DNA from: Deltaproteobacteria bacterium
GTDB lineage: Bacteria; Desulfobacterota; Desulfobacteria; Desulfobacterales; SpSt-501
Direction: 5' to 3'
DNA: 64,000 bases
NCBI GenBank assembly: GCA_016219005.1
Contig: JACRCN010000026.1
Span: 1-64,000, forward strand
The notes under the pieces are model-generated. The model worked only from the letters and a program-made list of their open reading frames with translations, had not been told where the DNA came from and ran no database searches. Below are positions 16,914 through 24,120 of this stretch, in pieces (position 1 is the first letter of the stretch; every line of letters begins with the position of its first letter). Position numbers and translations under genes: made by a program.

Positions 16914-18218
16914 CTAAGGTTCCGTGACGCGCCGTACGAATAAATCATCCACCGTGGCGGAGGTTGTGTTTGAAAAGCTGAAATAATCTTTTATGTCGAA
17001 ATATAAAGTACAAGTATCTCCTATGGAGCCTGTATGGCTGTAATAGCCATGAAAATAAAACCAATCAGTCATTCTGTTGCACCAATGCAATTCATCGAAA
17101 TATTCCTCAGCATTTTGGATAGAGACAAAAGGACGGATTTGATCCGGGGCAAAACTGAGCACCTCAGAACTGGCATTTGCGCGCAAGGTGACTTCAACAC
17201 GATCTATTGCCGCATACGAAGGAGATACTAATCTCATCCAGCCACCAAACTCATATAATCCCGGATTTGATAAGGTGAACGTTTGATAAAATACATTTCC
17301 ATTGCTGGCCACTGTATCAATAGTGCAATAATGCGGAACTCCAATCGGCAACCCATAAGCTCCACCATGTACTTTGTAGGGAGTAAATGACAAACTCGGG
17401 TCCATCCTGCTGTCAGGAATTGTCCGACATGAGGTCGCATCAGCGGTTACTGATTTCTGGCACTCAATCCATGGCTCAGAGTCTCCATTTTCAAAATCGG
17501 GATTGACAAGGAGGTTTGAAATTGACCTCGACTTCCACAGACGGATATCTTGTAGGACAGTGGCGATTTCAGGTCCTCCTGCATTGATTGTAATTGGCAC
17601 TATCCGCTGACTTGAGTAGGTGGGATTTGAAACAATAAGCGAGTATCCGCCGGCTGCGGTCCGGATTTCAGGTAGATCGACGAGGAAAGTCTGACCGTTG
17701 AGAACCTCGATGGATTTGAGCTCAATTACGATCGCCTGGTTGGAGCCATAAAAGAAGGGGCTTTCGGCATATTGAAATCTCAAGGTGGCAACACTGCTAT
17801 CACCGGCCCCCTCGATGATCACCCTGCCAGTGACATAGCCGATATTGGCGCTGTCTAAATCTATGTCAACGGTAAGCTCGTTACTAACTTCAACCTCTTT
17901 GAAATGAGGATGATATCCTGGAGCGTATGCAACGACATTGTAGGTTCCCGGATTGAGCGAGGTTGAATACTCGCCATTTGCATCAGTTAGGACTTGGACT
18001 ACTACATCAACTTGGGAACCGTCGGTTCCATAGAGGTCTAAGAGTTGAATACTGACACCGGCATTAGATATGGCAGTGCCGGAAACGTCAACAACCCGGC
18101 CTGTTACTATTGCATCATCAGATGAATCATCGGAAGAGCCTCTGGAACAGCAATAAGACATTAAGACTATCAGGAATGCGAACCCAAGTTTTGAAAAATG
18201 GAAAATTGTATGTTTCAT
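16914..18218 (-). CDS. Exported protein/lipoprotein with carboxypeptidase-regulatory-like domains
   Basis: Starting at ATG 18218, the protein begins MKHTIFHFSKLGFAFLIVLMSYCC, a signal sequence ending at a Cys pair. A Tyr at the -1 position makes the lipobox weak. A Ser/Asp-rich linker (SRGSSDDSSDD) follows. Then come two beta-sandwich stretches of the carboxypeptidase-regulatory type (VTGRVVDVSGTAISNAGVSI with DANGEYSTSLNPGTYNVV, and VTGRVIIEGAG). The C-terminal ~190 residues may be a carbohydrate-binding or adhesion module (LLVNPDFENGDSEPW is typical of such starts). It is probably surface-attached. A longer start at 18254 would bury the signal sequence and is not favoured. Confidence 0.72.
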   Translation of the reverse strand: MKHTIFHFSKLGFAFLIVLMSYCCSRGSSDDSSDDAIVTGRVVDVSGTAISNAGVSIQLLDLYGTDGSQVDVVVQVLTDANGEYSTSLNPGTYNVVAYAPGYHPHFKEVEVSNELTVDIDLDSANIGYVTGRVIIEGAGDSSVATLRFQYAESPFFYGSNQAIVIELKSIEVLNGQTFLVDLPEIRTAAGGYSLIVSNPTYSSQRIVPITINAGGPEIATVLQDIRLWKSRSISNLLVNPDFENGDSEPWIECQKSVTADATSCRTIPDSRMDPSLSFTPYKVHGGAYGLPIGVPHYCTIDTVASNGNVFYQTFTLSNPGLYEFGGWMRLVSPSYAAIDRVEVTLRANASSEVLSFAPDQIRPFVSIQNAEEYFDELHWCNRMTDWFYFHGYYSHTGSIGDTCTLYFDIKDYFSFSNTTSATVDDLFVRRVTEP

Positions 18219-18474
18219 TTCAGGCCCCCGTTTGAAGAGGAGAACCTCGCACAATCACCCGTCAGTTTGATTCGAACTAATTCTCTCCCTCAAAGCACTA
18301 CTGTCCCAACGCTGTTCTGCGCAGATCATGTAACCAGTCTAAACCAGATAATATTTTTTAGCGCTCTGGATATCTCATCCATTCTATCGCCGCAAGCAAC
18401 GGGGGTACAAGACTCGAACAGGATTCAATTTCAGATGACTAATTACCCGGATTCTATAGAGAAGACCGCCGACT
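18219..18474. other. Intergenic region with no recognised gene
   Basis: This AT-rich stretch lies between the lipoprotein gene and the duplicated glycosyltransferase fragment. No frame with coding character, RNA gene or clear promoter was recognised. It probably contains the leader and promoter of the lipoprotein gene. Confidence 0.5.
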
Positions 18475-18725
18475 CATCGAAACGTATATTTTGGTGAATT
18501 TATTCTTGTCGTTGAAGTCCCTTATCTCTTTATAGCCTTTATCGGCACGCAAATTGCCGCATTGGCAATCATAGGAAAATTCTTATCGTCAGGCTTCTGG
18601 TGCAATATCTTGTTTTCTTCGCAACAAAAACCCATTTCCATGTTGGCATGAAATTTCACTGAGGGGTCGTTGAAGATGATTTCCAAATTATTCAAGCCCG
18701 CGGGCTTTGCAATCCATTTAATCGT
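18475..18725 (-). pseudogene. Partial duplicate of the 3' end of the membrane glycosyltransferase gene
   Basis: The minus-strand translation contains KFHANMEMGFCCEENKILHQ. The intact gene at 19910-21493 encodes KFHAGMKMGFCCEENKRLHQ near its C-terminus. Nucleotide similarity also covers the last codons (the stretch encoding FNDKNKF in the intact gene). Between these blocks the copy has lost roughly 65 bases of the intact sequence and has no complete frame. The copy is in the same orientation, so the two similar stretches form direct repeats on either side of the GDP-L-fucose synthase gene. Confidence 0.85.
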
Positions 18726-18783
18726 CTTTCGGTTTTCAGCTGATGCCAAAGGAACCGGCTATTGCCGGTGCGTAGTTTATACT

Positions 18784-19854
18784 TCACCCAGCCTGTAGAG
18801 CACCTGTTTGGTACCACTCGTAAGTAAGCCTCACACCATCGCCGAGATCAATTTGCGGGCTCCAGCCAAGTCCGGATAGACGTGACAGGTCAAGCAGCTT
18901 TTGGGGCGTGCCGTCGGGCCGGGATGAGTCCCAGGCGACGTCCGCTTCGAACCCCACTACCTTTCTGATAATCGCAGCCAGCTCGCGGATCGTGTTGTCT
19001 TTGCCGCAGCCCACGTTGAGATGAGAGACCTCGCCGCCTCTGTCTGCGCACGCTTGGCCGTATTGGCTGTCGGAGACCTGCATCACAAACACGCAGGCGG
19101 CGGCCATGTCATCCACGTGGAGAAATTCGCGGCGTGCAACCCCGGTCCCCCACAGCCTCACGCCTGGTAGGGCCTCGCGCATATCCTTCGGCATGGGACC
19201 GAAGCACTCTTCGTCGCGCCGAATCCCCTCCCAATCCCCCTGCCCCGCCAGCTTCGCCAGGTGAAACTTGCGCAGCATGGCTGGAAGCACGTGGGAGTTC
19301 TCCAAGTCGAAACTGTCGTTTGGCCCGTAGAGGTTGGTGGGCATGACCGAGCGGTAGTGCGTGCCATGCTGCCGGTTATAGGACTCGCAGAGCTTGATTC
19401 CGGCGATCTTGGCGATCGCATACGGCTCGTTGGTGGGCTCCAGGTAGCCGCTCAGCAGATATTCCTCGCGCATCGGTTGCGGGCAGCTGCGCGGGTAGAT
19501 GCAGGAGCTTCCCAGGAAAAGAAGCCGGTCGACCCCGGACGTGAATGCCGCCTGGATGACGTTGCATTCAACCATCAGGTTCTCATAAATGAAATCGGCC
19601 CGATAGGTGTTGTTGGCGTGGATGCCGCCCACTCTGGCCGCGGCCATGAACACCGCATCGATCTTCTCGCTCCGGAAGAAATCCACCACTGCCTGCTGGT
19701 CGATCAGGTCCAGCTCCGCATGCGTGCGCGTGATGATGCGACTATAGCCTTCGGCCTGGAGCCTGCGCACGATGGACGAGCCGACCATGCCGCGGTGCCC
19801 GGCGACGTAGATGGAAGCGCTTTTGGAAAGCACGGGGGAATTGGATTGCGTCAT
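18784..19854 (-). CDS. fcl: GDP-L-fucose synthase
   Basis: The 356-residue short-chain dehydrogenase has the NADP-binding start IYVAGHRGMVGSSIVRRL, then VFMAAARVGGIHANN, FLGSSCIYPRSC, and the catalytic Tyr-x3-Lys in EPYAIAKIAG. PTNLYGPNDSFD follows. It epimerises and reduces GDP-4-keto-6-deoxy-mannose to GDP-L-fucose in the cytoplasm. The partner dehydratase (gmd) is not in this window. The gene is clearly more GC-rich than both neighbours and sits between direct repeats, which suggests separate acquisition. A few extra residues at the N-terminus compared with typical enzymes are harmless. Confidence 0.95.
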   Translation of the reverse strand: MTQSNSPVLSKSASIYVAGHRGMVGSSIVRRLQAEGYSRIITRTHAELDLIDQQAVVDFFRSEKIDAVFMAAARVGGIHANNTYRADFIYENLMVECNVIQAAFTSGVDRLLFLGSSCIYPRSCPQPMREEYLLSGYLEPTNEPYAIAKIAGIKLCESYNRQHGTHYRSVMPTNLYGPNDSFDLENSHVLPAMLRKFHLAKLAGQGDWEGIRRDEECFGPMPKDMREALPGVRLWGTGVARREFLHVDDMAAACVFVMQVSDSQYGQACADRGGEVSHLNVGCGKDNTIRELAAIIRKVVGFEADVAWDSSRPDGTPQKLLDLSRLSGLGWSPQIDLGDGVRLTYEWYQTGALQAG

Positions 19855-19909
19855 GACCGTTGAATCGCTCTTTGCTTGAAACCGATATTAGCAGCAGGCC
19901 AACCTTATC

Positions 19910-21493
19910 CTAAAAGAGAAGAGATGGCAGCCGGTCCACCGAAACGGATATTTTGATGAATTTATTCTTGTCGTTGAATTCTTTTATCTCTTTATAGCCT
20001 GCGAAATCAGCGATGTCTTTTCTCCTGTCGGTGCGCGAGTAGATAACGATCACATCGGTCTCTTTTTTAAGCGCCTCTTGGGCAATCTTCGAGAAATTTC
20101 TGTCGCTCGGGTCTTGGTGCAGCCTCTTGTTTTCTTCGCAGCAAAAACCCATTTTCATGCCGGCATGGAATTTCACCCCGGGATCGCTGAAGATGATTTT
20201 CAAATTCCTCAAGCCCTCGTGCTTTGCAATCCATGATCCGGCCCGTGATTTCAAGTCGTCCTTATGGGTGAAGTATTTATCGAACTTAAGAGCCGGCGCG
20301 GCAAAGACCAGCAGCAGAACGCATGCCACAATGACCTCTTTATGGGAGCACCCCTGGGCAAGAACCAGAATCCTATCTATACCGAAACCGACCCACGGGC
20401 ACAGCAATACCGCGGGCATGAACAGATATCTTGCAAGAACAAGATCATGCCAAATTAAAAAGCCATATGTAAGAACGAGAAAACAACAGGTCAAAAGGAG
20501 CACAAAAACATGCCGTCCTGTGTATCGGGCCCGGAACAACCCCCACAGCAACGGAATAATATTCACGGCCAAGATGACTTTGGAAAACATGTGCAACATG
20601 CCGAGGAGGTAAATAAGCTCCATGAACTGCATGGCGGTTTCGGCGAAATGTTGCCCGACAATGCTGTTCACAGATGCGTCTTGCATCTGCTGGAGCTGCG
20701 CGGAAACACGGTGGTAATTTTCCAGGAAGCTTAGATCCCGAAAGCCACGAAAAAAAAGCGCCCAATCGTCGAATCGGTTGATCATCTCACCGCGGGATTC
20801 CATGCCGATGTAAATTGCCGCGATGAGACAGGCAAAAAGCCCGCCCCAGGTGGCCATCAATCGGATATAATCTTTGCGTTGATCGCTTTTGGAGATGGCC
20901 AACACGAAAAGGAAACAGAAATAGGCCGGAAAAATGATCAGACCTTCGATTCTGAAAAGGGTTGAAACCCATGCGAACAGGGCCGAACCCACAAGTTGCA
21001 CGAGTCGTTTCGACTGGAGCGCCTTTTGAGAAAAATAAACCGCGCACATGGCAAATAGAAAGAAAGGCGGGTCGCGCATCACCGAGTTCGAGTGGAGCAG
21101 CGTCTCCGGCAAGAGGGCAAATGCAATGCAACCCCAGAACGCCGCACGGCGATTGAACAGATCCTTGCCAAGCAGGTACAATGGGATGACGGTCAAGGTC
21201 ATGGAGAAATATGAAATCAGTCTGCCGGCCAACACCCAATTTGGGATTATTTTATGAATCAACGAGATCAGATAAGGAAAGAGGGGCATCGGATAGATTG
21301 CCAAGCCTTCCCGATACATCCCCACCCCAAATTTCCTGGCAGCCGCGATGTAGATCTCTCCGTCAAAATTGAGATCCGCGTTCCACCTCACGATGAAAAG
21401 CGCCCCCATCAGAATGGCGGAAAACGTTAATAGCAGGGACAGCGCGCGACTGCTTTCAGGTATCTGGGTCAATTCCCGGCAGATACGATTCAT
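19910..21493 (-). CDS. Polytopic membrane glycosyltransferase (ArnT/PMT-like, GT39/GT83 class)
   Basis: The 527-residue protein has about ten hydrophobic helices. After the first helix comes RWNADLNFDGEIYIAAARKF, where the acidic residues fit the first periplasmic loop of the GT-C fold. FALLPETLLHSNSVMRDPPFF near residue 130 matches the second conserved loop. The C-terminal ~100 residues are soluble. Such enzymes move a sugar from a polyprenyl-phosphate donor to lipid A, protein or glycan on the periplasmic side. It is the first gene of the minus-strand polysaccharide locus. Part of its 3' end is duplicated at 18475-18725. Confidence 0.82.
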   Translation of the reverse strand: MNRICRELTQIPESSRALSLLLTFSAILMGALFIVRWNADLNFDGEIYIAAARKFGVGMYREGLAIYPMPLFPYLISLIHKIIPNWVLAGRLISYFSMTLTVIPLYLLGKDLFNRRAAFWGCIAFALLPETLLHSNSVMRDPPFFLFAMCAVYFSQKALQSKRLVQLVGSALFAWVSTLFRIEGLIIFPAYFCFLFVLAISKSDQRKDYIRLMATWGGLFACLIAAIYIGMESRGEMINRFDDWALFFRGFRDLSFLENYHRVSAQLQQMQDASVNSIVGQHFAETAMQFMELIYLLGMLHMFSKVILAVNIIPLLWGLFRARYTGRHVFVLLLTCCFLVLTYGFLIWHDLVLARYLFMPAVLLCPWVGFGIDRILVLAQGCSHKEVIVACVLLLVFAAPALKFDKYFTHKDDLKSRAGSWIAKHEGLRNLKIIFSDPGVKFHAGMKMGFCCEENKRLHQDPSDRNFSKIAQEALKKETDVIVIYSRTDRRKDIADFAGYKEIKEFNDKNKFIKISVSVDRLPSLLF

Positions 21494-21864
21494 TTCTCGG
21501 TCATCGCCTCAAAATAGAACTCCATTGCCCCATCCTCTCACTTGCGATATAGCTCCGCCCCGTGGGTTACGTAGCCAAACCCGGGAGGAAAAGCCTGGGA
21601 AACGGAATTCGATATCAGTTCTCAATCCACAACCCGTGAAATGAACCACAAATATGCTGAAATGTCAACACAACTAATTGATTTTTTTTGTTTTGGTTTC
21701 AATATATTGGCCTTGTGCAGGCGCATCCGGCAGGGGCTGTTCCGCACCCTGCACAAGGGGATCATCGCGGGGAAGATGTGGGCATAAGCGATTGGCTCCC
21801 TGCCGAAAGAGCGCAAGGGCTTCTGCCTTGAAACTCCCCCTAATTTGTGATCTAATTATAAAAG
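21494..21864. other. Intergenic region at the locus boundary
   Basis: No complete gene is recognised. An AT-rich tract (21650-21710) is followed by GC-rich sequence in which a plus-strand frame reads RRIRQGLFRTLHKGIIAGK and ends at a TAA near 21787. This could be the C-terminal tail of a lost gene. CCTTGTGCAGG at 21711 and CCTGCACAAGG at about 21748 form an inverted repeat inside that frame. No U-tract follows, so it is not a convincing terminator. The sequence composition changes here from the AT-richer polysaccharide locus to the GC-rich backbone. Confidence 0.4.
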
Positions 21865-21960
21865 AGTGTTGAAAAACGGCACAGCAGGCCGTGATCCGGC
21901 GTTGCGCGGCTATCGGGATGGTTCACATTTATAAGTGAGTCTGCTGCGCTTGAAGGCAAC
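21865..21960 (-). repeat. Dispersed inverted-repeat element, copy A (incomplete)
   Basis: The sequence begins GTGTTGAAAAA and contains GTGATCCGGCGTTG, CTCACAT-like and CTGCTGCGC blocks. These match the reverse complement of copy D (59444-59592) in the same order. The distal inverted terminus seen in copies B and D is absent, so this copy is truncated. It lies just upstream of the response regulator gene. Confidence 0.65.
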
Positions 21961-22010
21961 CGAGCCGGGCCCTCCCGGGTGATATCCGAGTCAAGGCGAG
22001 GTATCGACGC

Positions 22011-22400
22011 ATGGAAAGCATCTTGATCATCGATGATGAAGCCCAAATCCGGTCGATGATCCGTCTCATCCTGGAGCGGGAAGGATACGTGGTGACGGAA
22101 GCCCCTGACGGAACCGACGGAATTCGCCGGTTCCGCGAAAAGCCAACCGACCTCATCATTACCGACATCATCATGCCCAACAAGGACGGCATCGGGATGA
22201 TCATCGAACTCAAGAAAGAGTTCCCCGGCGTCAAGATCATCGCCATGTCCGGCGGCGGACTCAACCGGCCCGAAGGCTATTTGCGCGGGGCCAAGCAACT
22301 CGGCGCCGCCTGCACCCTGTCCAAACCGATCAACCGCCAGGAGCTGTTGCGCGCGGTCAAGGACACCCTCAAGGGCAAAGCCGCGTCCCCGCCGACATGA
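22011..22400 (+). CDS. Stand-alone receiver domain response regulator (CheY-like)
   Basis: The 129-residue protein is a single receiver domain. D8 and D9 form the acidic pocket, D52 (LIITDIIMP) is the phosphoacceptor, S80 (IIAMSGG) and K105 (LSKPI) complete the active site. There is no output domain, so it must act through protein contacts. No histidine kinase is encoded nearby. The last bases overlap an ATG (ATGA) of the following frame. It opens the plus-strand group that includes the repeat protein and the AAA-OmpA fusion, which makes it a candidate regulator of that envelope machinery; that link is inference. Confidence 0.93.
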   Translation: MESILIIDDEAQIRSMIRLILEREGYVVTEAPDGTDGIRRFREKPTDLIITDIIMPNKDGIGMIIELKKEFPGVKIIAMSGGGLNRPEGYLRGAKQLGAACTLSKPINRQELLRAVKDTLKGKAASPPT

Positions 22401-22570
22401 TCCGCCGATGTTCGGCTGCCCCGATAGCGATCCGGTTACGTATGGCCGCGCGGATTGATCCCATCTACATTTCGCCGCCCGCCGTTGATGTGCGGGGCAA
22501 TCGGGGCCGCGCCAGAAACTCTATGCCGGCCGCCGCATCCGAAACCATGCCATGTCAGTCCCTCCAAATA

Positions 22571-23383
22571 ATGAGTTCCCCGCGCTGGCGGACCGTTCGA
22601 TCGGCAGCGCTAATGCTCGCCGTCGCTTCGACCGCACTCCTCGGCGCCCAACGCGCCGGCGCCGATATCATTCATTTTAAAGACGGGATGAAAACCGTCT
22701 GCCAAGGAAAGGCCTGGGAAGAGAAGGACGAAGTGCGCTGTGAATATGGCGGGGGCGTGCTGATCTACCCGAAAACCGATGTGCAGGCGATCGAACGACT
22801 CCCGGCACCTGCGCCTGCCCCCACAGATCCGCCTGAAAACCAAACCGTGCGGGTCCCGCGACCAGCTTCCGAAACCCCCTCGGCCCCACCATCGGCTGGC
22901 ACGCTTGCGCTGCCCCAAGGGCGTCCGAACGCTTCGGTCGTGCTGTTCTACGACCCCCGGCGGCCAAAGAAATACTGGAGCAGCCCCGCCCGCCAGCACG
23001 ATTCCTACCGCGAGGCCGTTTCCGCCCTGGCGGCCGATTTCGACCGCCCGGTCGAGTGGGTGGAGCAGCACATGATCGACTCCAACGACCTCATGGAGAT
23101 CCGCCGGCATCTCGAGGACCGGCGTACCTCCGGCGATGAAACGCAATCCGCCAAGAGAGCCACCGCCGAGACAGCCGTTGAATTCTACAACCCCCGCCGG
23201 CCCGCCAAATACTGGACATCGGAAACCGCACATCACAATTCCCTGGCGGAGGCATTGCAGGCTCTCGCGAGCGAATTCTCGGAAACCCCCGAGTGGGTTG
23301 AATTGCACATGGCTGCCAGCAACGATCTCAACGTGATCCGCCAGAGCCTTATCCAGGCCCAAAACCCGGATGCGGCCCAATGA
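22571..23383 (+). CDS. Exported protein with two copies of an unrecognised ~57-residue repeat
   Basis: From ATG 22571 the protein starts with a signal peptide (positive SSPRWRTVR, hydrophobic SAALMLAVASTALLG, cleavage after AQRAGA). A ~45-residue module with IIHFKDGMKTVCQGKAW and two Cys follows, resembling small beta-domains of deltaproteobacterial envelope proteins. After a Pro-rich linker come two repeats, at about residues 125-182 and 204-261. Each has FYxPRRPxKYW, then a helical part ending EWVExHMxxSNDL. No known family was recognised. The frame is open back to an ATG at 22397 overlapping the receiver gene, but that extension has non-coding-like codon use. ATG 22547 is another option. 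Confidence 0.7.
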   Translation: MSSPRWRTVRSAALMLAVASTALLGAQRAGADIIHFKDGMKTVCQGKAWEEKDEVRCEYGGGVLIYPKTDVQAIERLPAPAPAPTDPPENQTVRVPRPASETPSAPPSAGTLALPQGRPNASVVLFYDPRRPKKYWSSPARQHDSYREAVSALAADFDRPVEWVEQHMIDSNDLMEIRRHLEDRRTSGDETQSAKRATAETAVEFYNPRRPAKYWTSETAHHNSLAEALQALASEFSETPEWVELHMAASNDLNVIRQSLIQAQNPDAAQ

Positions 23384-23500
23384 GATGTTGACATCCCCGG
23401 CGCAATTATGTCATGAATGACATTTATTGCTATGTGATATTGGGAAGTTAGAGTTGCGGCCAACCCGCCAAGCAACCCGCCGTGAAAGGATACCGGAATT
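23384..23500 (+). promoter_or_regulatory. Intergenic region with a perfect palindrome, possible operator
   Basis: ATGTCAT-GA-ATGACAT at 23408-23423 is a perfect 7-bp inverted repeat with a two-base centre, the size of a dimeric regulator site. TTGACA at 23388-23393 lies upstream, but no good -10 hexamer is found at the right distance. It may be an operator for the membrane protein gene downstream. The evidence is the symmetry alone. Confidence 0.3.
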
Positions 23501-24055
23501 ATGGCCGGTTTGAATCGGGATCTCGTTCTCGTCATAAAAGGGGTGGCCAGTTGCCTGACGGCCGCCTTCCTGGTTTTTTTCATCTCGGCCCTATCCGGCG
23601 AAGACCTGCCCAAGAACCACAGCACCATCAAGGACCTCGACCGGATCCTGGGAGAGATCTCGGCGGAGCTGAACGGCGGCATCGAGCGCCGGATCCGGCA
23701 ACTGGGCGAGGCCCCGAAGAAAAACCCCTATAAAAGGTTTTACTGCGCGGAACTGGCCAAGGAAGTCCACGAAGTCGCCTACCTGACCGAGAAGCAAAAA
23801 ATCATGTTCGATACTTACAGCGTCAGGGATTTCGAGGACAAGTCCAGGCGCCTGGTCGCCTATTCAGAGTCGGCCGATACAGAACGCCTTCTGGGCGAGC
23901 TGGACATCGTCAAGCGGGAGTTGAAAAACTCGGTCAACCTGATCGAGAGCCGCAAGGGAAAATTGATCCGGCAGCGCACCGCCTATTTGATCTTGTTCTT
24001 CATTCTGTGGATTGCCGTTTATTTCTATTACGGGCGGGGGTTCATCCGCTCCTGA
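23501..24055 (+). CDS. Small membrane protein with two terminal helices, unknown function
   Basis: The 184-residue protein has a hydrophobic helix at residues ~8-30 (VIKGVASCLTAAFLVFFISAL) and another near 162-180 (TAYLILFFILWIAVYFYYG). Between them are ~125 charged, mostly helical residues with heptad-like Leu/Glu/Lys spacing, probably a periplasmic or cytoplasmic coiled hairpin. AAAGGA about 12 bases upstream of the ATG may be the ribosome site. It lies 65 bases before the AAA-OmpA gene on the same strand. No family was recognised. A structural role in the same envelope complex as the neighbouring genes is inference. Confidence 0.75.
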   Translation: MAGLNRDLVLVIKGVASCLTAAFLVFFISALSGEDLPKNHSTIKDLDRILGEISAELNGGIERRIRQLGEAPKKNPYKRFYCAELAKEVHEVAYLTEKQKIMFDTYSVRDFEDKSRRLVAYSESADTERLLGELDIVKRELKNSVNLIESRKGKLIRQRTAYLILFFILWIAVYFYYGRGFIRS

Positions 24056-24120
24056 TCCGAACATGGCCATCGCCCGCCGCCGGCGGGCACGACGGTCGGC
24101 CGTGACGGCGTGAGGGCTGA

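Noticed and set aside
21711-21760. Inverted repeat CCTTGTGCAGG / CCTGCACAAGG as a terminator
   Set aside because: The loop is about 26 bases and no T-run follows on either strand.
22397-22570. Longer start for the repeat protein at the ATG overlapping the receiver stop
   Set aside because: The extra 58 codons would place a long tail before a clear signal peptide and use many rare codons; coupling by overlap remains possible but is less likely.
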